The notes: generated by a model from the letters alone, not told the origin. 64,000 nucleotides of DNA from Dactylis glomerata (GCA_007115705.1 QXEO01000550.1:618111-682110); one strand, 5' to 3'. Counted from the stretch's first letter, positions 1-12,053 are shown. Made by a program: numbers and translations.

Positions 1-811
1 GGATTCGGAGCTTGAGCTCCTAGCAATGGTGGAATCCAGCGTCCAATTACAGCAGCCTGACAGCGTCAACTGGCGTGGGGGAAGGGAGAGAAGAGAGGGG
101 TGCGCGGGGTTTAAAAGGGGAGGGTCACTCGGCCGTTTCTGGCTCGGGGAGAGCAGGAGGGAGTGGAGATCGTGGGCGCGGAGGAGGCAGTTCAGAGGTA
201 GGGGATGACCCTGACAGGTGGGTCCCACCTGTCAGCTGTGAAAGAAAAAGAAGGAAAAAGAGAAAACAGAGAGAGAGGCCGCGGGCTTGCTGGGCTATTG
301 GCTTCGGGCTGGCCCAGTTAGCTGTTGCCTCTTTTTTTGTTCTTTTTCTTTTTCTATTTTTCTGCTTTGTGATTTCTTTAGAGTTTGAATTCAAAACTGT
401 TTGGATTTGGATACTTCCAACTTTGTAAAACTTTGAATCTTATGCCAAGGTATTTGGCTACCCAAAATACCCATTTTGGTGTAATTTGAAAATAAAGAAT
501 ATTTTGTAAACTATAAAATAGCTCCCATAGACTATTAGGGTTATTCAAAAATAAAACTTTTTGATTTATTATTTTGCTTCAAAAATTTATAGAAGAAGAA
601 AGGAAATTTTAAAAAGTAGTGTTTTGGTGTAAAAACATTTAAACTTATTTTTTTGCAAAAAAAAAATTTTATTGGCTCACATAAGCTATTAAAGCTTATT
701 TTTAAAAGCAAACTTCTCGTTTTAGAAATTTTGTTTCAAAATTTGTTTCAAAATGCAATGATGAATATGAATGCATGCTGAATTTGAATTTTAAAAACTT
801 GGGATGTTACA
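1..811 (+). repeat. 3' part of a Tekay/Del-like LTR (element M)
   Basis: The stretch ends in GGGATGTTACA at 811, the usual 3' end of Tekay/Del-type Ty3 LTRs. Directly after it, at 812, begins sequence homologous to element G near 21905, so 811/812 is a clean insertion boundary. The left part is GC-rich with a TTTAAAA box near 110-117, and the right part is AT-rich. The left end lies outside the window, so LTR length and target duplication cannot be checked. The reading frames here (for example 75-428) look like chance. Confidence 0.6.
211..235. repeat. 25-bp palindrome in LTR M
   Basis: Two perfect 12-bp arms (CTGACAGGTGGG and its complement) flank a single central T. It lies in the GC-rich part of the LTR, about 100 bp after the TATA-like box. 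Confidence 0.9.
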
Positions 812-897
812 CCAGACAAAGATTTCCCAGCGCTCACGGAGGAACTCGATGAGCGCGCATTCCTATGCGGGATCCAGGTTTACTGCGATGGAAGTGA

Positions 898-1371
898 TCA
901 GTTTCGCCTTTTTGCATATTCAGTTGTCATGCCGAAGGTTTGCGCCATCCTGTTGAATTCTTTTTCGCTGGTGTTTGATACGTCAAAGCTTCCCTGTACT
1001 TTGATGACCCCCTTAGGTCCTGGAATTTTGAGTGCTAGGTATGCATAGTGAGGAACTGCCATGAACTTTGCAAATGTTGGTCGTCCCAGCATTGCATGGT
1101 ATTGCGAGGGCCAGTCTATCACCTTGAATTCTAGTTTTTCTCTGCGGAAGTTACCACTGTCGCCAAAGCAAACGTCGAGTTCAATTTTTCCCAGAGGATG
1201 ATTTGCACATCCTGGTACTTTCCCGTGAAAAGAGCAATCTATTGGCTTCAACCATTCCAGTGAGATGCTCATTGCCTTCGGGGTTCTTGTGTATATTAAA
1301 TTTATGCCACTGCCTGCATCCATAAATACCCGTCCAACATCGTATCCTCCTATTTGCACCTTCAACACCAT
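898..1371 (-). pseudogene. Aspartic protease region of L
   Basis: The 157-codon frame starts at a weak internal Met and contains FMDAGSGINLIY, the active-site region of Ty3-type retroviral-like aspartic proteases. Here D-A-G stands in the place of the usual D-S/T-G. Further on is a GRP/F motif (MLGRPTFAKF) typical of the second conserved block. The enzyme would cut the Gag-Pol polyprotein in the virus-like particle. The same block occurs in element G (22050-22757). No RT follows because the element is truncated, so it cannot act as part of an autonomous element. Confidence 0.75.
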
Positions 1372-1797
1372 TGGCGTGTGTCCTGGCTTGGGTACTTTCC
1401 TGGGGTGGTCCGCTCTGCTGAACCTGGTCGTCTGGTCGGATCATCGCAAATATTCTGTTGTAGCTGGTGGTGACGATATTTCTAGGTTTACTTGCCTTGA
1501 TATACTTTTATGCTCTTTCTTGGATTTTGGAACAGGCTTGATCATTGCGGATATGTAGACCTTTGAACCTGCATTGTTTTGTACTTGGTATCCTTGACAT
1601 GTGGTTGCGTTGCCCTATGTTATGTTTCCTTGATGTGCTTCGTAGCTTAATTCCATTGCATCTTGTAATCTTAGGAATGTCCTGCAATCTCTCATCAGGT
1701 GATTGGAAACTCTCTTGCCATCTAGGTATGCATAGTGGATGCGGCAAGGTCCATGAAGAATGTCTTCTGCTGACGGCTCAGAATATTTCGGCTTATC

Positions 1798-2775
1798 TCA
1801 ATTGCGGCTGCTTTTGTCTTGGTATTCTCTACACTCGTTTTCTTCCTCGTCTCCCCTTTTGTACCATGAGGCTACTTGGTTGCGTCTTACATGGCCATCC
1901 TCGTTGCGAGACCTATGCCTTTGCCTGTTTGCTCTGTCGACTTCTAGCGAACGCGCCCTTTTATTATTGTAAGCGTCTTCTCCATCGGTGAATCTGCTTG
2001 CGATCTCTATTAATTCTGACACCATTTTGGGCCTTGTTCTCCCTAATTCTTCCACAAGGTCTGAACAGCGAAGGCCAGCCGAAAAAGCGTCTACTGCCCG
2101 CTCATCGGAGACGTCTTCTGTGGAGTTTTTTATTATAATCCACCGCTGGATATATGATCGTAGAGTTTCGCCCTTTCCCTGCTTACAGGATTTGACTTCT
2201 TCGATTGATGCTGGACATTTGTATGTTGAACGAAAATTTCTTGCGAATTGATTTTCCAGTTCGCCCCAACTCCCGATGGACTCGTTGGGTAGGGTGCTTA
2301 ACCAGGACCGTGCTGCGTCGGTGAGGTGGAGTTGTAAACTTTGCATTGCTGTCACTCTTGTTCCTCCCAGTATTTGTACTGCTTGAAGGTAATCTGATAG
2401 CCACAACCTAGGTTCTTGCGACCCATCATACTTTTGCTGGTTGTGTGGTAATTTGAATCCTTTGGGTACTCGCGTTCTATGAACCCTTCGGGTAAAGCAT
2501 AGCGCACCCATCTCCTTTTCATCGTCCTTGTAGTTTTCTTCCTTCCATGCATAGCGTGCTTTGTTCACCTTCTTTTCAGCTATAATATTCCTTGCATCCT
2601 CCACTCGTGCCTTGTGGTTTTCGCCACCTGATGAGTCGCTTGATTGACTTTGTGAGCATTCATACTTTTGACTCTTCTTTCCCTGATCCTCGTAATATGT
2701 CGACTTCTTTTCTAAGGAGTGTTGCCTTAACTTATCTTCCACTAACCTGAGACTTTTTATGGCTGCTTGATGCAT
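1798..2775 (-). pseudogene. Gag capsid region of L
   Basis: The 325-codon frame carries the plant retrotransposon Gag signature: YDGSQEPRLWLSDYLQAV, then TAMQSLQLHLTDAARSWL, then a WGELENQFARNF block. This is typical of Tat/Retand Gag. The C-terminal part is basic (Arg/Asp/Glu rich, with RRNQ and RNEDG stretches). No CCHC knuckle is readable in frame. It continues upstream into the N-terminal region at 2782-3795 but is separated from it by a frame change, so the gene is broken. Gag would form the particle that packages the RNA. Confidence 0.8.
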
Positions 2776-2781
2776 GTGCTC

Positions 2782-3795
2782 CTACGGATCTCCGGGTTCT
2801 GGCCGCGTGGTTAATAGATATGCTTGTACTGCTACTAGGGCTGCTTCCGGTGTTTCCTGTACGAAGTTTTCCTCTTCATCTGACAATGGCGCGCTGATAC
2901 TTCTTGCACGTTCTTCTTCCCTTCCTCGTGTTGTTTTTCTCCTGCTATGCTTTGGTTTGCGGTGTCTTTCTTTGCTAGAATCTGATGTCTCACCGTATTC
3001 ACTCCAATATGGTCTGCTTGATGCGCTATAGCTATCCTGACTTTTCCTAAGCTCGCTTTTTTCTGCTTGCAGTTTCTTTTTGTGCTGATACAGGGCATAT
3101 TGATATCCCATTAAGACTGTTCTCCTTGAATTTGTGGGTACCTATGTGCCGTGATTAATTGCTGACATGATAATTCTCCATTCTCCGATGGAGACGTGTA
3201 TTTTCTCCTTCTCTTTTCCACTATTGCTCCTCAGGTTGTTGCCCTGTGTGTCGACTACTAGGTTGTTGTTGTCATTATTTTCTTCTGCTACTTCAGTGAT
3301 GATGATGCATACCTGGTGCATATTGCCGGAGACACCGCCACTTCGGGTGGTGAAGTCCTTCTGGTCAAGATCCAAGTTACCCGTTGCTTCTCCTATGTTG
3401 AGGTTTCCCATGAGTTCGTCGAGTTCTTCTATATTCTCTTCTGTTTTTTCAATTGTTGCGAAGCTGACCGACGAGTTTGCCTCACTGGAAGAGCCTACCG
3501 ATGATTCTGTCATTGCGATTGTCGCGGTTTTTTCTGCCGATGGATCCGATTTCATTGAATCCGAGAGGCGAGTCGAACCCAAAGAACCGACGTGAAAGTT
3601 CAGACTTCCAATCGTCAGGTCCATCTCCTGATCCAAACTTGCGAAGACTGGAGTGAGGGTTGCTGGATGAGGCTGAAAATCTACTGTCCCGAGGGATATC
3701 TGGTTTCCGTCGACTTTCGAGTTGCTGTTGGCTAGAAGCGAAAAAGCCGTTGAATTCATGATTCCAACGCCCAGATTCCCCACGGTCGGTGCCAA
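2782..3795 (-). pseudogene. Long Gag N-terminal extension of L
   Basis: Two frames (3142-3795 and 2782-3111) together match the uninterrupted 380-codon frame of G at 58448-59590. They share the blocks GVGIMNS, KVDGNQIS, SLDQEM and EWRIIMSAINH, and the block MGYQYALYQHKKKL follows. I recognise no catalytic domain. The region is acidic and Ser/Thr rich, then charged. The first Met codon lies on the primer-binding site, so the true start is uncertain. A stop and frame shift near 3110-3145 break it. Confidence 0.65.
3778..3794 (-). other. Primer-binding site of L
   Basis: On the minus strand TGGCACCGACCGTGGGG begins 2 nt inside the LTR end. It starts with TGG, as expected for the complement of a tRNA 3' CCA. 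The same site, mutated, is present in G at 59585-59601. Confidence 0.75.
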
Positions 3796-3796
3796 T

Positions 3797-4129
3797 TGAC
3801 GAGGGTTAACTCGACAAATGTCCTAGATGAAGGACTTGGGATCGGGGGAAGAGGGCGTCGGATGAACTTGAAGGTAAAGATCAGTCAAACAAGGCGTGAA
3901 TTGAGAATAAGCGTGGTACTCAACTGGCTCAATCTCAATCTGTCCCTGGCCAGCCTCTCTTGGCCCCTATATATAGGTGGCCAGGTCTCAAGGAACTGGT
4001 CAGGTTCAATACAAATTACAGCATCCCTATACGATACAGACTCGTATTTCGACTATGATTATGCCTGGGCCTAGCTTAACGGGCTTCAGGGTACACAGAT
4101 AACGGGCTCTATTAGCTATACCCTTGTCA
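3797..4129 (-). repeat. 5' LTR of L (333 bp)
   Basis: On the minus strand it runs TGACAAGGGTATAGC...CCCTCGTCA with TG...CA ends. It is homologous to both LTRs of G (16204-16545 and 59604-59945). A TATATATAG box lies near 3967-3976. Confidence 0.88.
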
Positions 4130-5552
4130 CTTGCCCCTTTGCATGTTTTGGTTTTGTACCAAGTATGAGTTTGTATATGTTGTTCCTTATACCTACTTAT
4201 CTTGTGTATTCAAGTAGGTGTTGGTTGTTTGGCACATCATATACTTGTGTGTTTGCTTTGAGCCTCTAATGCATCTTGATAGTATCTTATTTGGCTCTTA
4301 TCGAGTGATTAATGGAACATCCCATTTTGGGGGAGTGATTTGCCATTGGCACCTCACAATCCTATAAATGTGTGCACATGAGTAATACCACTTAGTATTG
4401 ATATTGCAAGATTATTTAGTCACTATCTGGTATGCCATGCTCATGAAAAATTCAAATTCTACATCTCCATTAATTATCTCTAGTTTGATTTTGTTTACCT
4501 TTTGTTGAAAAGAATTTAATATCACATTATGGGGGAGTAATATGCCTTGTGCATATCACAGGCCTAGGAAATGTGAACATTTGAGGTATTACCACTTAGA
4601 GTTGATATTGTTAATTATCTTGTTCCTAGGTGGCATGTTTGCTCAAACAAGCTCCATTCTTTCTTAAAAGATTTTATTGCTCATTTCTTTCGTCTTGGTT
4701 TGAGTAAGAATTCTTGGTGCGGTTTTACTCAAATATATTTTTCTATATCATAAGTAGGAAACCGTTTGCTTCAAGGTACTCTAATCATTTCTTTGCATGA
4801 TTGTTTGTCTATTATTGGAGCTACCAAGAATCCTTTTTCGTGCAAGGTGCTTAATTCAAATATTTAGCCATATGCCTTTTATTGTGAAGTTGATCTTGAA
4901 TATCATTCAATACACCACCGGAAAATAATTCTAATATGAACCTCTTGTCCTTGACAATTGGTATTCGTATATATGTGTGGTAATTCTTCTAGATCATCTT
5001 CACCTTGGAATTTGCCTCTTATTGCCCTTATGTCTTGCCAAGATATTATTTTGACTCCCGTTGTTTTATTTGCCTTCTTGAGGATCTTTTTGCTTGACTT
5101 TGTCTCATCTCTTGATCCCCATCAAGTGTGTGTTGATGTAAGACAAACCTTTTTTTTGGTACTTGTGCCATTCTGAATAGTGTAGAGGGTTTGGTTTATT
5201 TGTTGGAACCTTGCTCTTTTGGGAATTAGTTATCTCATTCCTTCTTATATAACTTATTTGCTTGAATGAGATAAATCTTTGAGAATGTGTGTTTTTTATT
5301 ATTTGTTCATGCTCAATAAGTTGTTAGGTTCATTTGTTGAATTTTGTTGAATAAGTCATTTGTTGATTTGTTCCTTTGATATCATTGTGACAACAAATGT
5401 GTTTTGCCACACCTTTTGTACCTCCATGTACTCTTGGTGTTTTTGTCTAAATTGTATTTTTGTTGGATCTTGAAAGTTAGGTGCATGTATATTCTATTTA
5501 TAGTTAATTTTGTATCTTAGTTGCTTTCTTTGATCCAATATATATGTTATAT
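4130..5552 (+). mobile_element. Non-coding internal part of SIRE-like element H (left piece)
   Basis: AT-rich sequence with no frame over 72 codons. It contains two polypurine-like blocks (GGGGGAGT near 4330 and 4532) like the one that precedes the H LTR at 16145. Element F interrupts it at 5552, and the sequence resumes at 13715. I assign it to the 3' non-coding spacer of H by position and composition, with moderate certainty. Confidence 0.45.
4323..4650 (+). repeat. Two-copy imperfect tandem repeat, about 202-bp unit
   Basis: Copy 1 starts at 4323 and copy 2 at 4525. Shared blocks are CATT(T/A)TGGGGGAGT, ATGCC or TTGCC, AAATGTG, AGTA/GGTA-TTACCACTTAG and TTGATATTG, followed by a (T/G)GGCATG-like block. 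Each copy starts with a polypurine tract. Confidence 0.7.
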
Positions 5553-7221
5553 TGTTGGGATTTGATGCAGAAAGCAAAAAAAATCCTATAAGCCATAGCC
5601 CATGATGTATCTACGTAGTTCAATAGTAACGATAATAGCGGCGGAGTTCATACCCTTGAAGACCAAGTGCGCAGGAACGTTCCTGCACGAACGTTGTCGA
5701 TGAAGACAACCGAAGCCGACCTCAAGGTTGTGTAGTTGTACCAGTCAAAGAAGACCGGCGCCGCACATGCAGCGCCTCCAAGGGATTACATGCGTACGGC
5801 GTATAGACGTCGTCCGGGCTCCAGTCCAGCAGAGCAGCGGAAGAAGGTGAATTTGGCTGGAAATCCGACATCGCGATGGCATCCGGAACAGGAGGTTTTC
5901 CTTCTACCCGCTGATGCAGTTCTAAACGTGGGAACAGAGTCAGGAGGAAGAGAGGGGGAGGAGGGAATGAATAAGCCAAGAGCCCTCAAGGGGGGTTTAT
6001 ATAGTGGGAAGAGGGGGTAGGTGGCGCTGGCCCTAGGGAAACCCTAGGCCGGCTGCCCCACCTTGGCCGCCACCGGCCCTAGGGGAAACCCTAGGCGCCT
6101 GGCTGGCTGGCTGGCCCTTCGCCGGCCTGGCCAGCGTGCATATGGGCCTAGCCCATGTTGCCTTTTTGCCTTTTCCTTTTATTAATTAATTAATTCACTT
6201 TTAATATTTAATTACTTTAATTAAATACTAAAGAAATTAAATAATTAATCCTTGGCATAATTCCTTCACCGATACAACTTTGATAAAGTCCGGAACATTT
6301 CCGATGTCTTCGGAACCTTTCAATATTGCCCGGAACTTTTCCAGATACCTCCTTGTCACTTTCCAATAATTACAAATCTACGCCTAAGCATAGTAGACCC
6401 TTAAGCGTGACACCCTACGGATCGAGGAATTCCCAGACATGATCGAGACTCCTCTCCGATCAATGATCAACGGGGTGTTCTGGAAAACCATGCTGATCCC
6501 TGTGTATTCCACAAAATTCTTCGTTGATCCCGTAAACCCAGTATTCTATTCCCTTTGTCTCATGATACTAGATCTTGTCCAAGGTTAGATCACCGATATC
6601 CCCATATCGTTGTTCACCCTTGTCTAACAAGTCTTTCAACTCGTTTCATGACATTGCATACTCTGTGACCTAGTCACATGCTTGTAAGCTTGTATATGCA
6701 ACTGTCACCGAGTGGGCCTAGAGTACCGATCCATCACGTGGATGGACAAATCTCGCTCTTGGTTCACACTCCTCTACCTACTCCTTTGGCATACCCAAGA
6801 GACACCTTTTCAGTCACCCAGTTACGTGATGATGGCTGATGCAATCAAAGCAGCCTCCAGATGTAGTGATTATCGTAGTGACCTCACGGTCAAAGGAATT
6901 GATTACTTTGTTTTTAGTTATATGTAGTGTTGAACTTTGTGACTGATCTAATTGCATTAATAGTACTTTGGGTGTGTGTCCAGCATGTCCAACATGACCT
7001 CAATGTTCATTGACGTATTTGCCCATGACCAGGAAACCTTGATCATCAGATGACACATGAGCTGGTTAGCTAGAGTTAACCAAGGACCTTTTTCATATAC
7101 ATCACATGTTTATTAATGTTTCCGCTTAATACAGTTATAGATGACATATAATATTATGAACAAATGAGATATGGCACAAAAATATACTTTTATTATTTTC
7201 CTCTAGGGCATATCTCCTTCA
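5553..7221 (-). repeat. 3' LTR of F (1669 bp)
   Basis: On the minus strand it starts TGAAGGAGATATGCCCTAGA and ends CAAATCCCAACA. A TATATAA box is read on the minus strand near 5996-6004. It contains short TAAT and CTGG runs (near 6180 and 6100). Confidence 0.9.
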
Positions 7222-7233
7222 GTTTCCCACTTG
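7222..7233 (-). other. Polypurine tract of F
   Basis: CAAGTGGGAAAC on the minus strand directly abuts the 3' LTR. This is the same position and nearly the same sequence as in E (47418-47429). Confidence 0.8.
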
Positions 7234-7251
7234 CACTAGAGTACAAATAAT

Positions 7252-8565
7252 CTAGTTTACATTTGGTAATGATCTAACACCCATCGAATGCTGGTGTGGA
7301 TCAAACTTAGCCAGTGTAAGAGGTTTAGCCAACGGATCTGCAACCTTTAGATCCGCATGTACATTGCAAATACTGATTCTACCATCCTTTACATAATCTC
7401 TTATGACATGGTATCGTCGTAGTACAGGTTTGTCTACAGAGTGAGTCCCTAACTCCCTAATTTCCGTAATGGCAGTCATGTCATCACAATGAATGTGAAT
7501 AGGGTCATGCATTCCAGGGAGCACTCCAAGCTCGAGGATGAACTTATGTAGCCAAACAGCTTCATTTGCCACATCAGCAGTGGCAATGTACTCCAACTCC
7601 ATTGTAGACTTAGCTTTCAGTGTCTGCTTGCAGCTTCTCCAACTCACCGCTCCTCCATTCACCAAGAATACATACCCTGTCTGAGATTTCTCATCGTCTG
7701 AGTCAGCTTTGTAGTTCATGCTGACATAACCTTTTACATCAAGATCTACATTGCTTCCTCCATAGACTAAGACCATATCCTTTGTTCTTCTGAGGAACTT
7801 TAGGATATTCGTAACCGGAGTTGAATGACTCATACCTGGGTTACTTTGATAACGGCTAGTCAAGCTAAGAGCCAATGCTACATCAGGTCTAGTACTTAGC
7901 ATAGCATACATGATGGAGCCTATGGCTAAGGCATAGGGGATGCTTGACATTACACTCTTCTCCATTCCTGTTGCTGGGCTTTGAGTCACACTCAACGATA
8001 TACCCTTGACAACTAGCAAATCTCCCTTCTTGGAATTTTCCATTTTGAACCTCTTCAAAACCTTGTCAATGTAACTACTTTCACTTAACACTAATAGGCG
8101 CCTTGATCTATCTCTATAGATCTTAATGCCTAATATGTATGGAGCTTCACCCATATATTTCATTGAAAAGTTGCTATTCAAATATTCCTTCACACTGTTA
8201 AGCATTTTCACATCATTCCCTATCAGTAATACGTCATCCACATATAGTACCAGGAATGAAACTAAGCTCCCACTCATCTTCTTGTAAATGCAGGACTCTT
8301 CGGTGTTCTGGACAAATCCAAAACCTTTGATGACCTCATCAAAATGAAGATTCCAGCTTCGAGATGCTTGATTTAGTCCATAGATAGACCTTTGAAGCTT
8401 GCATACTTTATTAGCATCCTTAGGATTAACAAAACCCTCTGGTTGTACCATGTACAATTCCTCTTCAATGTTGCCATTGAGAAAGGCGGTTTTGACGTCC
8501 ATCTGCCATATTTCATAATTGAAATAAGCAGCAATAGCTAACAAAATCCAAATAGGCTTTAGCAT
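7252..8565 (-). pseudogene. Copia reverse transcriptase and RNase H of F
   Basis: The 437-codon frame contains the copia RT blocks QMDVKTAFLNG and the catalytic LYVDDVLLIGND. The RNase H region follows: SQTGYVF, GGAVSWRSCKQ, then STMELEYIA (E conserved) and HCDDMTAI. It ends with HADLKVADPLAKPL and GVRSLPNVN, so the C-terminus is nearly complete. The upstream part of RT (8632-9075) is in another frame after a stop, so the polyprotein is broken. It would copy element RNA into DNA in the particle. Some RNase H positions have drifted from E (for example KAKSTMELEY here and IAGSTTEAEY in E). Confidence 0.85.
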
Positions 8566-8631
8566 CGCTACGGGAGAGAAAGTCTCATCGTAGTCAACTC
8601 CTTGAATCTATCGGAAACCTTTCGCGAGAAG

Positions 8632-9075
8632 TCAAGCTTTGTAGACGGTTACATTACCGTCTGCATTAGTCTTTTTCTTGAAAATCCATTTATTCTCAAC
8701 GACCTTGCGGTCGCTGGGAATTTCTACCAAGGTCCATACTTGGTTGTCATACATGGATCTTATTTCGAATTTCATGGCTTTGAGCCATTTCTCAGACTCG
8801 GGTCCTTCCATCGGTTCCATGTAGGTAGCGGGTTCATCTAGGTCAGTCAACATGACTGAGAGTATAGGATTCCCAAACCACTGAGGGGTTTTGCAGACTC
8901 GTGCAGACCTGTGTTTAGTCTGCTCAATGATAGCACCCTGATTCATATCAAGAGCCCCTTCTTCCTCTTTGATAGAGGGCACATCAGGAACTGCTTCTGT
9001 TGCGCTACTCGGTACTTCAAGTGAGGGGTCATCGATCTCGTCAAGCTCGATTTTCCTTCCACTCACGTCTCTCAT
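8632..9075 (-). pseudogene. Integrase C-terminus to RT N-terminus of F
   Basis: The frame starts with VSGRKIELDEI, the linker after the copia integrase. It then has SEKWLKAMKFEIRSM and NQVWTLVEIPSDRK, the first RT blocks, and ends at WIFKKKTNADG...VYKA with a stop. RT resumes at 8565 after the stop and a shift. It matches element E over its whole length. Confidence 0.8.
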
Positions 9076-9084
9076 GAGAAACTC

Positions 9085-10000
9085 TTACTTGAGAAATGCT
9101 CCAGTATTGGCAACAAAAATTTTGCCTTCTACTAGATGGTAGAAGGTATACCCAAGGGTCTCCCTTGGATATCCTACAAAGATGCATTTTTCCGCTTTAG
9201 TTTCAAGTTTGTCAGGCTGTAATTTCTTTACATATGCCTCACAACCCCAAACCCTAAGGAACGACAACTTAGGCTTCTTGCCATACCATAACTCATATGG
9301 TGTTGTCTCCAAGGACTTGGATGGCGCCCTATTAAGAATGAATGCAACAGTTTCTAACGCATAACCCCAAAACGATATCGACAAGTCGGAGAGAGACATC
9401 ATGGATCTTACACTATCAAGCACGGTGCGGTTACGTTGCTCAAACACACCGTTACACTATGGCGTTCCAGCTGGTGTATGTTGTGGCACGATTCCACATG
9501 CTCTGAGATGTGCCTCAAACTTGAAACTTGGATATTTTCCTCCTCGGTCAGAATGAAGTTGCTTGATCTTTCTATCGAGTTTATTTTCGACCTCTTTCTA
9601 AAACTCCTTGAACTTTTTAAAAGTTTCAGACTTATGTTTCATGAAGTAGATATACCCATATCTACTCAAATCATCAGTAAATGGTCACAAAGTAACAATA
9701 ACCATTGCGCGTAGCGACGCTCATTGGTCCACATACATCCGTATGTATGAGTCCCAATAGGTTGGACACCTGTTCAACAGTTTCGATGAACGGAGTCTTG
9801 GTCATTTTACCTAAAAGGCATGGCTCGCATGTATCAAAGGAATCAAAATCCAATGAGTCCAGAAGACCATCTTTATGGAGCTTCTTCATGCGCTTTATGC
9901 CAATATGACCAAGACGGCAATGCCATATGTATGTGGCTTTATCATCACTATGTTTGCATCTCTTAACATTCACACTATTAATATGTGTAACAAGATCCAA
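9085..10000 (-). pseudogene. Copia integrase of F (broken)
   Basis: Two readable pieces. The piece at 9674-10000 holds the zinc-binding GAG-pre-integrase block (HCRLGHIGIKRMKKLH, then CEPC) and the first catalytic Asp (IHTDVCGP). The piece at 9085-9447 holds the region after the third catalytic residue (MMSLSDLSISFWGYALETVAFILNRAPSK, then KLSFLRVWGCEAYVKK). Between them, 9448-9673, the sequence is homologous but interrupted by stops and shifts. Not functional as it stands. Confidence 0.8.
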
Positions 10001-10096
10001 AATATATAAACCATCACGATCAGGAGCATGAACATAGAAACCACCATATTTAGAAATGGAAAAACCATTTGTTACAGATTCAAAGTGGTAACCATC

Positions 10097-10705
10097 TCAC
10101 GATAATCGAGACCCACTGATAATATTCATGCTCAAAGCTGGAACGTAATAACATTTATTCAAAACTAATATCATCCCAGAGGGAAGCCATAGATGCAAAG
10201 TGCCTTCAGCCACGACGTCAACACGTTGACCATTGCCGACCCGCATCGTCACCTCGTTCCTCTCCAAGTACCGCTTATTCCTCGAACCCTGCTGAGAATT
10301 ATAGATGTTAGCAACAGAACTGATATCGAATACCCACGTGTTACTACGGGCACTTGTAAGATGGATATCAATTACATGTATATCAAATATACCTTTCTCT
10401 CTGGCAACAACCTTGTTGGCTTTCTTGTCTTCACGGTACTTGAGGCAGTTGCGCTTCCAGTGACCGTCTCCCTTGCAATAGAAGCACTTGACTTTGGGAT
10501 TTACCTTGGGCGCCCTAGGAGGATTAGCAACATGGTTGTCATCCCTCTGTGGCTTCCTGCCCTTCGGATCCTTTGTCGACTTGCCAGACTTCTTGAAGTC
10601 CATAGTCTTGTTGACCATCAACACATTGTGCTCCTTCTTGATTTCCACCTCCGCAGATTTGAGAATAGCAAATAACTCTGAAAGGGACTTTGACGTCCCT
10701 TGCAT
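10097..10705 (-). pseudogene. Gag C-terminal half with zinc knuckle, and protease, of F
   Basis: The frame begins in the capsid C-terminal block. It then carries a CCHC knuckle, CFYCKGDGHWKRNC, followed by the aspartic protease start. In place of the catalytic D-T-G seen in E (VYDTGSVANIC) F reads VFDISSVANIY, so the catalytic motif is lost. The end, YYVPALSMNIIS, is the typical pre-integrase linker. Confidence 0.8.
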
Positions 10706-10747
10706 GTTGTAGTTTAGGACAAATCCTTTGTAGCTAGGGGGAAGTGA

Positions 10748-11239
10748 CTACAACACCCTATCAATCGCAAGCTCGTCCGGAATCTGACAGTACAGGGCGT
10801 TTAGGCGTTGAATGTAGCAAGACATTTTGACCATGTGCTCGCTCACACTGTTGTGTTCGTCCATACGGGTAAAGAAGAACAGCTCGGAAGCTTCGTACCT
10901 CTCCGCCCGTGCCTGAGGTGCAAAAACGGCTTTGAGATCAGTGATTATCTCAAATGCGCTCATCTTTTCAAAGCACTTTTGCAGATCAGACTCCATGGCG
11001 AACAACATTCCACTCTGGACGAACGAGGCGTCTTCCAACTTAGTTTGGTAGACAACCAGGTCATCATTGGGTGTGTCCGGCTTGGGCGCAGCACGCACAG
11101 TGGCATCAAGAACATACCCCATCCTATGGGGAGAGAGGACGATCCTCAAAGTGCGAAACCAGCTCGTGAAGTTTGAACCATCAGTTTTCAGTTTCTCTTT
11201 CTCAAGGAATGCACCTAAGTTGAAAATGGGGCGTGACAT
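10748..11239 (-). pseudogene. Copia Gag N-terminal part of F
   Basis: The 163-codon frame starts MSRPIFNLGAFLEKEKL, with the conserved NFTSWFRTLRIVL block of Angela-type Gag (NFTNWFRNLRIIL in E). It ends at the PDELAIDRVL block and continues in the next frame at 10705 after a stop near 10747. Confidence 0.8.
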
Positions 11240-12040
11240 CTACAATGGATTTTGCAAAGACACTTTAGACGTTTGTTCATAATACGAGTTCATTTTGCTT
11301 ATTATTACAGATTAATGCAAACTACACGAACTCCCACTCAAACTAACATCCCTCAAGTTGTTTAGTGATTACACGATCCCAATTCACTACACCACCCCCG
11401 ATCGTCACGGCCGAGCAATCCCAATTCACAATTCACATACATGGCTTGTACCCACGCCGATATGTGAACTTTGATATGGCCCTCGATCATCACGTGAGTT
11501 TACATAACTAAGAACTTTAGTGGCGATTGCTCCACTAAGGGTAAACACTTCCGTTGGGATTTTTCATTGGGGTATCATCTTAAAATTACTACCGTCGCTA
11601 TACTAATTAATATAAGCAAATTTTAAGATACCTTTGCCCTTTTGCAAAATTTAAGTTAGACCCTTCTACTTATATTTTGCAAGTTTTACGTCGCTGCTAT
11701 GGCTATGCAAATAAGAAACGCTTCCTATCCTACAAGTATGCAACCACAATGGTGATTCGCTAATTGTTTCTTTAACCCCCGCTAAGGGCCCTCCATCGCA
11801 AAAACCATGTCCACTAAAGAGGAGAAACTAGCACCCGCCAAGCCACATTTATACGGTGCAAGCCGTATGTCAGTCGTGGAACCAGTCTCGCATAAGAGTA
11901 CACGTAAGGTCGGTTGTGGGCTGCTTGCAATCCAACAATGTCGTAGACATGAACAGATAGAATAAAAGGGTAACAATAAGAAAATCAGCGCCCGCATCCA
12001 TGATGTGTTCTAATCGTACAGAACAACTATGCATAGATCG
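11240..12040 (-). other. Untranslated leader of F
   Basis: Lies between Gag and the primer site, with no coding frame. Its proximal part (about 11850-12040) is strongly similar to 62443-62633 in fragment I, which identifies that fragment. Confidence 0.7.
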
Positions 12041-12052
12041 GCTCTGATACCA
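12041..12052 (-). other. Met-tRNA primer-binding site of F
   Basis: TGGTATCAGAGC on the minus strand, one nucleotide inside the 5' LTR. This complements the initiator Met-tRNA 3' end, as in BARE/Angela elements. Confidence 0.85.
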
Positions 12053-12053
12053 C

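Larger units (their letters stand above)
812..4129 (-). mobile_element. Truncated Tat/Retand-type Ty3 element (L)
   Basis: On the minus strand the order is 5' LTR (4129-3797), primer site, long gag N-terminal region, capsid-like gag and aspartic protease. It is cut off at 812 by LTR M, so RT, RNase H, integrase and the 3' LTR are missing. Gag and protease are closely related to element G. Compared with G, L lacks about 120 bp after the protease (next to 891). The 5 bp right of the LTR (4130-4134, CTTGC) would be the target duplication, but the left partner is not in the window. Confidence 0.85.

Noticed and set aside
75..428. 117-codon frame in LTR M
   Set aside because: Arg/Gly-rich then Phe-rich, spans the palindrome, and has no recognisable domain.
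1545..1991. 148-codon plus-strand frame
   Set aside because: It lies antisense to the tail of L gag and is a shadow.
6180..6196. TAAT run and CTGG run (near 6100) in LTR F
   Set aside because: Too short to be treated as meaningful microsatellites.
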